In this document: positions 32,431 through 40,216 of the stretch, piece by piece
How the letters are laid out: each line of letters opens with the position of its first letter
Numbering within the stretch: the stretch's first letter is position 1
DNA from: CADCTB01 sp963768975
GTDB taxonomy: Bacteria > Actinomycetota > Acidimicrobiia > Acidimicrobiales > AC-14
Assembly: GCA_963768975.1 (NCBI GenBank)
Contig: CAVYKB010000012.1
Span: 62,001 to 126,000, forward strand
DNA: 64,000 bases
Direction of reading: 5' to 3'
The notes under the pieces: model-generated
Told to the model about the DNA's origin: nothing
Database searches by the model: none
Seen by the model: the letters and a program-made list of their open reading frames with translations, nothing else
Position numbers and translations under genes: made by a program

Positions 32431-32458
32431 CCGACCAGACTACCCGAACGTGCGTTCG
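32431..32458 (-). promoter_or_regulatory. SOS-type promoter of the radical SAM gene (LexA box plus -10)
   Basis: On the minus strand the order is CGAACGCACGTTCG (LexA box, GAAC-N4-GTTC), 2 bases, TAGTCT (-10), 6 bases, then the GTG start. The box fits the actinobacterial consensus with purine/pyrimidine at the ends of the spacer. The spacing is identical to that of the imuA' promoter at 59908-59935. Transcription would begin on or next to the GTG, giving a leaderless mRNA. Confidence 0.75.
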
Positions 32459-32498
32459 CTACTACCGCGAACCGGGAACACACCCTAGGCTCACCGCA

Positions 32499-33431
32499 AT
32501 GGAATACACCAAGCGGTATCTGGCCGAGGAGGTCGGGCTCGACCACGCCGACGGACAGATCACCCGGCGGGAGGCTCTGCGCCGGCTGGGGATGATGGGC
32601 ATCTCCCTGACGGCGGCGTCGGCGCTGCTGGCGGCCTGCGGTGGCGGCGACGACGGCGAGGACCAGGTGGTGGCGCCCGGCGGCCAGGGGGCGTCGTCCA
32701 CGACGGCGGCGTCGGTGGCCACCACGGTGGCCAGCCCCAGCACGACCCGGCCGGCGAGCACGCCCGTGGCGAGCCAGGACATCACGTTCCCCGGCGCGCG
32801 GGGCACGCTGCGGGGCGCCTACGCCGCAGCCGCCACTCCCAAGGGCGGTGTGATCGTCATCCACGAGAACCGGGGCCTGGTCGACGGCACGCGGGCGGTC
32901 GTCGGGCGCTTGGCGGGCGATGGGTACAGCGCGCTGGCCATCGACCTCGTCTCCGGCCTCAACCAGGGCGGCACCGCGGCGGTGCCGTCGGGCGACGTGG
33001 GGTCCCTGCTGTCCAACGCCGACGTGGGAGACCGCCGCAACGACGTCAAGGCCGGCTTCGACGAGCTGGCCAAGCGCAACGCCGGCCGCAAGCTGGGCAT
33101 GATGGGGTTCTGCTTCGGCGGCACCGTGGTGTGGGACCACCTGACGACGAACGAGCCCCGGCTGGCCGCGGCGGCGCCCTTCTACGGCGGCACGGTCGAG
33201 GGAGCAACCTTCCTGGCCAAGGCCGCAGTCTTGGGTATCTACGGCGAGACCGACACCCGGATCAACGCCACCCGGGACGCGGCGAAGGCGAACCTCGTGA
33301 AGGCCGGCGTGCCGCATGAGATCAAGACCTACGCCGGCGTGGGCCACGGCTTCTACAGCCAGGTCGACTCCCCGCAGTCCAAGCAGGCCTACTCCGACGT
33401 CCTGGACTGGTTCGACCGCTACCTCAGGTAA
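32499..33431 (+). CDS. Dienelactone hydrolase-family lipoprotein
   Basis: 310 aa. The N-terminus has a twin-arginine stretch (ITRREALRRLG), a hydrophobic core and lipobox LAAC, then a Thr/Ser-rich linker; export by Tat is plausible. The hydrolase domain begins near residue 90 and shows GVIVIHENRGL, the nucleophile elbow GFCFGG with Cys205, an Asp in YGETDTRIN and the catalytic His in GVGHGF. The Cys-Asp-His triad and the ENRGL block are diagnostic of dienelactone hydrolases. As an exported protein its substrate is probably not the classic chlorocatechol intermediate. Confidence 0.85.
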   Translation: MEYTKRYLAEEVGLDHADGQITRREALRRLGMMGISLTAASALLAACGGGDDGEDQVVAPGGQGASSTTAASVATTVASPSTTRPASTPVASQDITFPGARGTLRGAYAAAATPKGGVIVIHENRGLVDGTRAVVGRLAGDGYSALAIDLVSGLNQGGTAAVPSGDVGSLLSNADVGDRRNDVKAGFDELAKRNAGRKLGMMGFCFGGTVVWDHLTTNEPRLAAAAPFYGGTVEGATFLAKAAVLGIYGETDTRINATRDAAKANLVKAGVPHEIKTYAGVGHGFYSQVDSPQSKQAYSDVLDWFDRYLR

Positions 33432-33445
33432 CTAACCTTCGCCGG

Positions 33446-34600
33446 ATGCCCGTCCGCTACCGGCGCGCCCTCGAGGGCCTGCTCGGCGTGCCCGCCACCG
33501 AGGGCAACGCCGTCGACGTGCTCCGCAACGGCGACCGCATCTTCCCGGCCATGTTCGAGGCCATCGCCGCCGCCACCTCGACGGTCGACTTCCTCACGTT
33601 CGTCTACTGGCAGGGCTCGATCGGCCGGGAGCTGGCCGAGCTGCTCGCCGAGCGTGCCGCGGCCGGCGTGCGGGTGCGGGTGATCCTCGACGCCGTCGGC
33701 GCATTCAGCATGGATCGCAGCCTGGTGGACCGGATGGTGGCGGCCGGCGCCCAGGTGGAGTGGTTCCGCCCGGTCAACAAGGCCCGCTTCTGGGAGGCCA
33801 ACCACCGCAGCCATCGCAAGGTGCTGATCTGCGACGAGGACGTGGCCTTCACCGGTGGCATCGGCATCGCCGATGAGTGGCGGGGCGACGCCCGGGGCCC
33901 AGGGGAGTGGCGAGACACGCACTTCCGCATTCGGGGGCCGGCGGTCGACGGCCTGCGGGCCGCCTTCGTGCAGAACTGGGCCGAGACCGGCCGGCCGTTG
34001 CTCGACGAGGGCATCGACCGCTTCCCGGAGCAGCCAGTGACCGGCCAGACCGTGGCCCAGGTCGTCCGGGGGGCGGCGCAGACCGGATGGAGCGACGTAG
34101 CCACCCTCGTCCGCTCGTTGCTGGCGCTGGCCCAGGAGCGGGTCCGGATCACCACCGCCTACTTCGTGCCCGACGAGGCGACCTGCGCAGCGCTGGCCGC
34201 CACCGCCCGCCGAGGCGTCGAGGTGGACGTGCTCATTCCCGGGCCCCACATCGACAAGCGCTACGTGCAGCTGGCCGGCCAGGCTCAGTATGACGTCCTT
34301 CTCGGCGCCGGCGTGCGCCTGTGGTCCTACCAGGTGAGCATGCTTCACGCCAAGGTGATCACCGTCGACCGCGTCGTGGCCAGCGTGGGATCCGCCAACT
34401 TCACAAGCCGGTCCCTACTCCTCGACGACGAGGTGAACGTCGTCGTGTTCGATCCCGACCTGGTGGCTGTCCTCGACGATCACTTCGAGGCCGACCTCGC
34501 GGCCTCCGCCCTCGTCGACCCCCAGTCCTGGCCCGACCGCAGCCGGGCCCAGCGGGCCCTGGAACAGCTCGTCGCCGGCCTCGGCGGCCGGAACATGTAG
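33446..34600 (+). CDS. Phospholipase D-family protein (cardiolipin synthase-like)
   Basis: 384 aa. Two HKD motifs: NHRSHRKVLICD with His123 and Lys125, followed by GGIGIADEW, and MLHAKVITVD with His301 and Lys303, followed by GSANFTSRSLLLDDEVN. These are hallmarks of bacterial cardiolipin synthases of the ClsB-like, soluble kind, as there is no N-terminal pair of membrane helices. The likely reaction joins phosphatidyl groups between phospholipids. It follows the hydrolase gene by 14 bp and may share its transcript. Confidence 0.85.
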   Translation: MPVRYRRALEGLLGVPATEGNAVDVLRNGDRIFPAMFEAIAAATSTVDFLTFVYWQGSIGRELAELLAERAAAGVRVRVILDAVGAFSMDRSLVDRMVAAGAQVEWFRPVNKARFWEANHRSHRKVLICDEDVAFTGGIGIADEWRGDARGPGEWRDTHFRIRGPAVDGLRAAFVQNWAETGRPLLDEGIDRFPEQPVTGQTVAQVVRGAAQTGWSDVATLVRSLLALAQERVRITTAYFVPDEATCAALAATARRGVEVDVLIPGPHIDKRYVQLAGQAQYDVLLGAGVRLWSYQVSMLHAKVITVDRVVASVGSANFTSRSLLLDDEVNVVVFDPDLVAVLDDHFEADLAASALVDPQSWPDRSRAQRALEQLVAGLGGRNM

Positions 34601-34615
34601 GGCTCTTCGCCCCGG

Positions 34616-35062
34616 CTACTTGACGATGAAGGTGCCCGACATGGCGCTGGGGTGGATCTTGCAGTGGAAGGCGAAGGTGCCGGCCTTGAGCGCGGGCACG
34701 TCGAGGGTCTTGAGCCCATGGGGGACGATGCCGGCGTCGAAAAGAGCCTCGGAGGCGCTGTGGCTCGCGAGGATCTGGATGTTGTGGGTCACCTGGTCCT
34801 TGTTGTCGAAGTTGACCTTGAACGCCTGGTTGGCCGGGGCGGCCAGGCAGTCGGTGTTGAACTTCGTCCCGCTGGCGACAAGGGTCAGCGTCGTCCCCGA
34901 CGGGGAGCAGTCCGACGTGGCGTTGCCGGCGTGATCGGTGTGGCCATGGTCCTGGTTGGCCGGCGGGCCGCCGGCGAGCGGGTCGGTGTCGTCGGTTCCC
35001 CCGCCACCGCAGCCAACGAGGAATAGCGCCGATACGGCCGCAAGGGCAACGAGCCTCTTCAT
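34616..35062 (-). CDS. Cupredoxin-domain lipoprotein (plastocyanin-like)
   Basis: 148 aa, with GAGGAGG before the ATG. Signal and lipobox VGC are followed by an Asp/His-rich linker, DHGHTDHAG, which could bind metal, and a cupredoxin fold. Type-1 copper ligands are visible as His in VTHNIQI and Cys, His and Met in FHCKIHPSAM. It is divergently transcribed from a multicopper oxidase, so it may pass electrons to or from that enzyme or store copper outside the membrane. Confidence 0.85.
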   Translation of the reverse strand: MKRLVALAAVSALFLVGCGGGGTDDTDPLAGGPPANQDHGHTDHAGNATSDCSPSGTTLTLVASGTKFNTDCLAAPANQAFKVNFDNKDQVTHNIQILASHSASEALFDAGIVPHGLKTLDVPALKAGTFAFHCKIHPSAMSGTFIVK

Positions 35063-35108
35063 GGGATCCTCCTCGGTGGCGTGCCGCCCCTATCGGCGCC
35101 GCGCTCAT

Positions 35109-35154
35109 ACTCTACCGGCCCCCCTCCTCCGTCCACCTCAGGGAGAACCCTGAG
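35109..35154. promoter_or_regulatory. Shared control region of the cupredoxin and multicopper oxidase genes
   Basis: The 138-bp spacer holds a perfect inverted repeat, CTCAGGG-AGAA-CCCTGAG (35137-35154). On the minus strand TAGAGT (35109-35114) is a fair -10 for the cupredoxin gene, which would put the repeat across its -35 region. A copper-responsive repressor site is conceivable but no known consensus is matched. Confidence 0.4.
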
Positions 35155-35200
35155 ACGGCCGGCCCCGCGATCCGGGCGCCCTATGCGAAGCTGAACCCGT

Positions 35201-36769
35201 ATGACGGCGCCGAACTACTCCCGCCGCCGCTTCCTGGCCCTCGCCGGCGCCGGCTCGGCTGCCGTCGCCCTGGCCGGGTGCAGCACCGGGGGGAAGAAGG
35301 CCTCGCCGGTGCCGGCCGACGGCCCCGAGGTCATGGCCGCCGAGGAGGCGCGGAAGCGCCCCGGCGCCGCGGTCAGGGATCTCGCCATCGTCGCCGCGCC
35401 CTTGGCGGTGGACCTCGGCGGGCTCACCGCCAACACCTGGGCCTACGGCTCCGAGGTGCCCGGCAAGGAGATCCGCATCAAGGCCGGCGAGGTGATCCGG
35501 GCCCGGTTCACCAACCAGCTGCCTCAGCCGGCGACGATCCACTGGCACGGCATCGCGCTGCGCAACGACATGGACGGCGTGCCCGGCATGACCCAGGAGG
35601 TCGTGGCCCCGCAGGGCACCTTCGACTACGAGTTCACCGTTCCCGACCCCGGCACGTTCTGGTTCCATCCCCACGTCGGCCTCCAGCTCGACCGCGGCCT
35701 GTACGCCCCGCTCATCGTCGAGGACCCCACCGAGCCGGGGCGCTACGACCGGGAGTACGTCGTGGTCCTCGACGACTGGACCGACGGCCTCGGCCAGTCA
35801 CCGGAGGCGGCGCTGGAGGACCTGCGCGCCGGGCGCGGCCCCCACGCCCTGCACCAGGCCGGCGGCGGGCCCCACAGCGACGCCCTGAACAGCGGGGGCG
35901 GCGACGTCAGCTACCCGCTCTTCCTCCTGAACGGCCGCCACTCCTCGGCGCCGGTCGAGCTCGCCGCCCGTGCCGGGGAGCGCATCCGCTTGCGGATCAT
36001 CAACGCCGGCGCCGACACGCCGTTCCGGGTGGCGGTCGGCGGCCACCAGATGACGGTCACCCACGCCGACGGGTTCCCCGTCGTGCCGGTCACCGTCGAC
36101 ACGCTGATGATCGGCATGGCCGAGCGCTACGACGTCACGGTCACCGTCGCCGGCAGCGGTGTCTTCCCCCTCATGGCGGTCGCCGAGGCCAAGGCCGACG
36201 AGGCCATGGCGGTCATCCGCTCGGGCGCCGGCGAGGTGCCCGATCCCGGCGTGCGCCCCCGCGAGCTCAACGGCCGGATGCTCCAGCTTTCGGATCTGGT
36301 GGCGGCCGAGCCGGTCCGGCTCGCTCCCGGCCGCCCCGACCGGATCCACAAGATCGCCCTCGGCGGCGGCGACGCCGGCTACGTGTGGACGCTGAACGGC
36401 AAGCCCCACGGGCAGAACACGCCGCTGGAGGTGCGCCAGGGCGAGCGGGTGCGGCTGGACTTCACCAACAGCACGACGATGTTCCACCCGATGCACCTGC
36501 ACGGCCACACGTTCCAGGTCATCAACCCGGGGGGTACGCCCGGCGCCCGCAAGGACACCATGATCGTCAAGCCGTCAAAGGAGACGACCTCGGTGGAGTT
36601 CGTCGCCGACAACCCCGGCCAGTGGATGATCCACTGCCACAACAACTACCACCAGGAGGGGGGCATGATGCTGACGCTCTCCTACGTCACCGACCGCTCG
36701 CTGACGTCGGCCGAGCGGGCGACGCCGCTCGGCCTGGTGTGCGACTGGCTGGCGCCCCGCGTCGGCTGA
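35201..36769 (+). CDS. Multicopper oxidase, Tat-exported lipoprotein
   Basis: 522 aa. The signal has a twin-arginine motif, YSRRRFLALAG, and ends in lipobox LAGC. Three cupredoxin domains follow. Copper ligands: HWHG (114-117), WFHPHVG (154-160), HPMHLHGH (429-436) and HCHNNYHQEGGMM (478-490), with Cys479 at the type-1 site and a Met axial ligand. All four motifs are intact, so this should be a working laccase- or CueO-like oxidase that reduces oxygen to water, perhaps oxidising Cu(I) or phenols. Confidence 0.9.
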   Translation: MTAPNYSRRRFLALAGAGSAAVALAGCSTGGKKASPVPADGPEVMAAEEARKRPGAAVRDLAIVAAPLAVDLGGLTANTWAYGSEVPGKEIRIKAGEVIRARFTNQLPQPATIHWHGIALRNDMDGVPGMTQEVVAPQGTFDYEFTVPDPGTFWFHPHVGLQLDRGLYAPLIVEDPTEPGRYDREYVVVLDDWTDGLGQSPEAALEDLRAGRGPHALHQAGGGPHSDALNSGGGDVSYPLFLLNGRHSSAPVELAARAGERIRLRIINAGADTPFRVAVGGHQMTVTHADGFPVVPVTVDTLMIGMAERYDVTVTVAGSGVFPLMAVAEAKADEAMAVIRSGAGEVPDPGVRPRELNGRMLQLSDLVAAEPVRLAPGRPDRIHKIALGGGDAGYVWTLNGKPHGQNTPLEVRQGERVRLDFTNSTTMFHPMHLHGHTFQVINPGGTPGARKDTMIVKPSKETTSVEFVADNPGQWMIHCHNNYHQEGGMMLTLSYVTDRSLTSAERATPLGLVCDWLAPRVG

Positions 36770-36776
36770 CGAGCCG

Positions 36777-37733
36777 CTACGCCTCCGCCGCCACCGCAGG
36801 CCGGAGCAGCCACCGGTCGGCTTCGCCGCCGGCGTCGAGCTCGCGCCACGTCCGGGTCAGCGCCGGCAGCCGGTTGAGCAGCACCAGCCGGAAGGTGTCG
36901 TGGAGGTCGACCAGGGCCCGGCGGAGGAGCACGCCGTCGGCGAAGGCAGACCGGCCCGGGTGGGCGACGAGGTGGCGCACGGCGTCCCAGCTGAACATGG
37001 CGCCGGCCCCGTCCTCGCGGATGCGACGGGCGCGGGTGGGGTCGCGGCTGTCGGCGGTCTTGGCGCTGGGCGCCACGCCGGCGGCCACCACGCACTCCCG
37101 GAAGCGGGGATCGTCGCCCAGGCTCCAGGTGCGCTCCAGGGCGGGCCTGGCCGGTCCGTAGGCCAGGGCGGTGAAGCGCTCGACCGCCGACCACAGGAGC
37201 AGGTAGGCGGACTGGAGACCGTAGAAGCGCTCCCACATGCCGGCGTCGTCGCCCGGCACGGTGGGAAACGGGGCGGTGGCGTGTTCCAGGGCCGCCCGGC
37301 GCACGTGGGCCATGCCATGGCGCAGGAGAGGGTCGTCGTTGGCCGACCACGATGAGAACCACTCCTCCGAGCTGCCCCGGTCCGGGTGGCGGCCGCGGAG
37401 GACGTTGACCCGCCCCGGGCGGCCGTCGACGCGCATCTCGGTCATGTCCCAGCGGTAGTGCTGGCGGGGGGCGAAGTCGCACACCGCGGTGTACGCGTCC
37501 TTCTCCCGGCCTGCGGCGAAGGTGAGCAGGACGCCGCTGACCCCCATCTTCCCGTCGGGGTCGAGCAGGGGCAGGCCGTCGCGCACCCGCAGGCCGCCGG
37601 CGATCAGCGTGGCGAACTCCTTCTGGACGACATAGCCCTCCAGCAGGTCGTATGCGGGCTGGTCGGGCTTGTCGGGGCCGTAGGCGAACATCGGCAGGTG
37701 GAGGCGGGGCGGTGGCTCGAGGAGCTCGGGCAT
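36777..37733 (-). CDS. Two-domain protein: AIG2/GGCT-like N-terminus and HEPN-like C-terminus (tentative)
   Basis: 318 aa. The N-terminal part, LPMFAYGPDKPDQPAYDLLEGY followed by GLPLLDPDGKMGVSGVLLTF, resembles gamma-glutamylcyclotransferase/AIG2 folds, though the usual catalytic Glu is not obvious. The C-terminal part has helices with SAYLLLWSAVERFTALAYG and a later VRHLVAHPG, where R253-x4-H258 fits the catalytic motif of HEPN ribonucleases. No toxin-antitoxin partner is adjacent. I am not certain of either domain. It converges on the multicopper oxidase gene, seven bases away. Confidence 0.55.
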   Translation of the reverse strand: MPELLEPPPRLHLPMFAYGPDKPDQPAYDLLEGYVVQKEFATLIAGGLRVRDGLPLLDPDGKMGVSGVLLTFAAGREKDAYTAVCDFAPRQHYRWDMTEMRVDGRPGRVNVLRGRHPDRGSSEEWFSSWSANDDPLLRHGMAHVRRAALEHATAPFPTVPGDDAGMWERFYGLQSAYLLLWSAVERFTALAYGPARPALERTWSLGDDPRFRECVVAAGVAPSAKTADSRDPTRARRIREDGAGAMFSWDAVRHLVAHPGRSAFADGVLLRRALVDLHDTFRLVLLNRLPALTRTWRELDAGGEADRWLLRPAVAAEA

Positions 37734-37809
37734 CAGTCGCTGGCTTTCGGGGAGGGGCGGACTTCGCCGGGGTTTGTGGACCACGCCGGCTGGTGCAGAA
37801 CTACCACGG

Positions 37810-37990
37810 ATGGTGCTCGCCGACGAACGCGTCCCGTTCACGTCCATCGACGAAGCCGTCCACCTGCTCGACACGCCGGCCGAGCGTGGAGCATCCAGCT
37901 CGAGGTGCGGGACTCGGGGCGATCCGCGAGCACCGGCTCCGGGCTGCGGTGCCCGTCGCCCTTTCGCCGCACCCATCGAGACGGCTCTCG
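37810..37990 (+). pseudogene. Decayed N-terminus of a WS/DGAT or condensation-domain acyltransferase
   Basis: This 358-bp spacer (37734-38091) has no intact gene. Reading across three frames gives VLADERVPFTSIDEAVHLLDTPAE, then WSIQLEVRDSG, then REHRLRAAVPVALSPHP. In that order they resemble the start of condensation-type acyltransferases. Single-base losses near 37886 and 37921 would connect them, and the rest of the gene is absent. The His-His-x3-Asp active site is not present. The remnant ends before the hemerythrin gene. Confidence 0.45.
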
Positions 37991-38091
37991 GCATGGTCTC
38001 CGAGCGGGTCGTGCCCTATCAGGAGGCGTTTGACCCGATCGGGTGACGGGCAGGTTCCGCGAAGCGCTCTCTATCGCCGAGGAGGTTGTCA

Positions 38092-38592
38092 ATGGCCGAC
38101 TTCGTCACCGTTCTGACCGAGGACCACCGCCGGGTGGAGCAGCTGTTCAAGCAGTTCGACGAGACCGGCGACATCGGCGTGGCCCGGCTGATCTTCCTGG
38201 AGCTGACCGTCCACTCCATGGTCGAAGAGGAGCTGCTGTACGGGCTCTACTCATCCAAGGTCGACAACGCCGGCGCCGCGGAGGCCCGGGCCGAGCACCA
38301 GGAGGCCAAGGATCTGATCGTGGAGCTGGAGGGCATGGACCCCGGCAGCGACGAGTTCATCACCACCATGACCAAGCTCAAGACCTCGGTGCTGCACCAC
38401 GTCGACGAGGAGGAGAACGAGATGTTCCCCAAGATCCTCAACGCGATCCCCGACACCGCGTCGGTCCTCGGCAACGACATCGTCGCCCGGCGGGCCGTGG
38501 TTGAGGAGCAGGTGCGGGGCGACCGGCAGGTCGGGATGGCGGCTTCGACCACCGGCCAGAAGCCGACGGCCAGCCCCGAGCCCGGCTGGTAG
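38092..38592 (+). CDS. Hemerythrin HHE-domain protein
   Basis: 166 aa; GAGGAGG lies six bases before the ATG. The HHE pattern is clear: LTEDHRRVEQLF near the start, LTVHSMVEEELLY, AEHQEAKDLI, and HHVDEEENEMFP, supplying His and Glu ligands for a di-iron site. Such proteins bind oxygen or nitric oxide or help handle iron. The C-terminus is a flexible, Pro/Thr-rich tail. It converges with the DUF2795 gene four bases away. Confidence 0.9.
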   Translation: MADFVTVLTEDHRRVEQLFKQFDETGDIGVARLIFLELTVHSMVEEELLYGLYSSKVDNAGAAEARAEHQEAKDLIVELEGMDPGSDEFITTMTKLKTSVLHHVDEEENEMFPKILNAIPDTASVLGNDIVARRAVVEEQVRGDRQVGMAASTTGQKPTASPEPGW

Positions 38593-38595
38593 GGC

Positions 38596-39009
38596 CTAGG
38601 GGCGGGACTCGACCCGCCCGCCGAGCGCCTCCCACACGGCCTCGGTGTGGGAGAAGGTGCCATCGGGCAGGGTGCGCAGCCGCTCGATGAGGTCGGGCGG
38701 GGCGTTCAACTCCTCGGCGCAGCCGAGAATGGCCTCCCTGTCGGCGGGCCAGATCGACGGGCGCAGGTGGGCGGCCAGCCGGCTGCGGGCCTCGGCCTGG
38801 TCATGGTCGAGGCCGTTCTCGCTCGTCTGCTCCGGGTGAAGGTCGCCGCTCAGGAGGGCGTCCGTCGTTGGCTCGTCGTCGGCCGCACCCTCCTGATGGC
38901 GCCCCTCGTCGGCGCGCGCCTCGCTCGGCGAGCCCTGCGTCAGCGGTCGGGTGTCGTGCTCCAGGCCGTCGTCGATCCTGGGGGAGTGCTTGTCGCTTCC
39001 GCGTTCCAT
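38596..39009 (-). CDS. DUF2795-domain protein
   Basis: 137 aa. The first 75 residues are polar and disordered (many Glu, Asp, His and Arg). The last 60 form a DUF2795 domain: HLRPSIWPADREAILGCAEE then LIERLRTLPDGTFSHTEAVW, a small helical module common in actinobacteria and often found in stress-response or gene-silencing-like loci. Function unknown. It is divergent from the nurA gene with a 60-bp spacer containing the palindrome ACAAGCTTGT. Confidence 0.8.
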   Translation of the reverse strand: MERGSDKHSPRIDDGLEHDTRPLTQGSPSEARADEGRHQEGAADDEPTTDALLSGDLHPEQTSENGLDHDQAEARSRLAAHLRPSIWPADREAILGCAEELNAPPDLIERLRTLPDGTFSHTEAVWEALGGRVESRP

Positions 39010-39069
39010 GGAGGCCCCCTACCCACGAAGCCAGGAATGACAAGCTTGTAACTGTCGCACCGACTTGGG

Positions 39070-40065
39070 ATGCTTGATGCGATGGTCCTCACGGCGCTGC
39101 TTCCTTCCTCTCCCTCGCTCCACACGGCCGCCGAGCGCCTGGCCGCCCTCCTCACCGGCGCCGGCGGCGGCCTGGCCGATGCCGGCAACGGCCACCTGCA
39201 GTTCGACGCCCAGATCCGCATCCGCCCGCTCGTCCGCTCGGCGGCGCCGGCCGAGGTGTGGGCCGTCGACGGCGGCCAGGCCGTCGTGGCCGACGCCCGG
39301 TGCCTGCAGCTGGTGGTGGCCCGGGCGGCTCGCGTCCGGTTCCGCCACGGCACCTGTGAGACCGAGGACGAGGGTGACCTCCGGGCCTTCCTGCTCGGCG
39401 GAGGCGAGGACCGCGCCGTGGCCGCCGCGCTGGGTCTGGGCATCTCCGAGGACGCCTCGGTCGACCTCGGCCTGTTGCGGGACCACGAGGAGTGGGTCGC
39501 GGTCTCGCGGTGCGTGGAGGAGGCCGAGCCGGGTGCCATGGTGCTGGTCGACGGCGACCTGGAGCCCGACTGGCGGGTCCCGCCCTCCTGGCTGACCGAC
39601 CTCCTGGCCCGCGCCTCGGCCCGTGACGTGGTCGTGGCCGCCGTCACCAAGCGGTCCTCGCTCTCTCGGGGCGGGGCGCCGCTTCTGGGTGCCCTGGAGA
39701 TCGAGGCGACGGGCGCCTTGGGCCCCCGGGCGCTGTGGTGGGCGCCCGTCGCCCGGAGCCGGGCGGGCGCCAGGGTGGTGGCCGCCCGGCTCGACGCCGA
39801 CGCGCCCTTCGCCTTCCGGGTGGACCTGTCGCCCGGCGCCGACCCCGAGACCGCCCTCGCCGGCCTGGCCGCCCTCTGCGACGACGCCGGCTTCCCGGGC
39901 TACCCCTACCCGCTGACCGTCGCCGACCGCCTGGCCGCCTGCCCCGGCTGGCTGCGCCAGGACACTTGGTACGAGCTCGAGGATTTGCTGGACCGCGCCG
40001 GCGTCCCGGCGGAAGTCCGCGAGCGCGCCTTCGCCGACCGCCACGACCTGATGGAAAGGTTCTGA
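39070..40065 (+). CDS. nurA: NurA-domain 5'-3' nuclease
   Basis: 331 aa. NurA motifs: VWAVDGGQAVVAD with Asp67, MVLVDGDLEPD with Asp161, and VTKRSSLS (about 192-199), matching the manganese-binding acidic residues and following Lys/Arg-Ser of archaeal NurA. In archaea NurA forms a complex with the HerA translocase and resects DNA ends together with Mre11-Rad50. Here it is followed on the same strand by HerA, Mre11 and Rad50 homologues, so the function is well supported by context. An ATG four codons downstream is an alternative start. Confidence 0.85.
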   Translation: MLDAMVLTALLPSSPSLHTAAERLAALLTGAGGGLADAGNGHLQFDAQIRIRPLVRSAAPAEVWAVDGGQAVVADARCLQLVVARAARVRFRHGTCETEDEGDLRAFLLGGGEDRAVAAALGLGISEDASVDLGLLRDHEEWVAVSRCVEEAEPGAMVLVDGDLEPDWRVPPSWLTDLLARASARDVVVAAVTKRSSLSRGGAPLLGALEIEATGALGPRALWWAPVARSRAGARVVAARLDADAPFAFRVDLSPGADPETALAGLAALCDDAGFPGYPYPLTVADRLAACPGWLRQDTWYELEDLLDRAGVPAEVRERAFADRHDLMERF

Positions 40066-40216
40066 TGTCGCCTTCGCAACCAGAGGTTGCTCGGCGAGGC
40101 AGCTGCGCTTCAGCCGCCCGGCGGAGCCGGTCGGCCTCCGCCGTTTCCTTTCTGGCCGCCAGCCGATTGGGGCGGCCTTCGGCCGCGTCTGCGGCCGGCG
40201 GCCCTGGGGGTCTGTG
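40066..40216. other. Hairpin-rich spacer between nurA and herA
   Basis: The only sizeable gap in the repair operon, 151 bp. It contains CAACC-AGA-GGTTG and GCGGCC-TTC-GGCCGC hairpins and a Cys/Ser/Arg-rich frame without coding character. There is no T-run, so it need not terminate transcription; it may set the NurA to HerA ratio or hold a secondary promoter. Confidence 0.4.

Noticed and set aside
35201..36769. Copper nitrite reductase as identity of the multicopper oxidase
   Set aside because: The HWHG, HPH, HPMHLHGH and HCH motifs give the trinuclear centre of a three-domain oxidase, which nitrite reductases lack.
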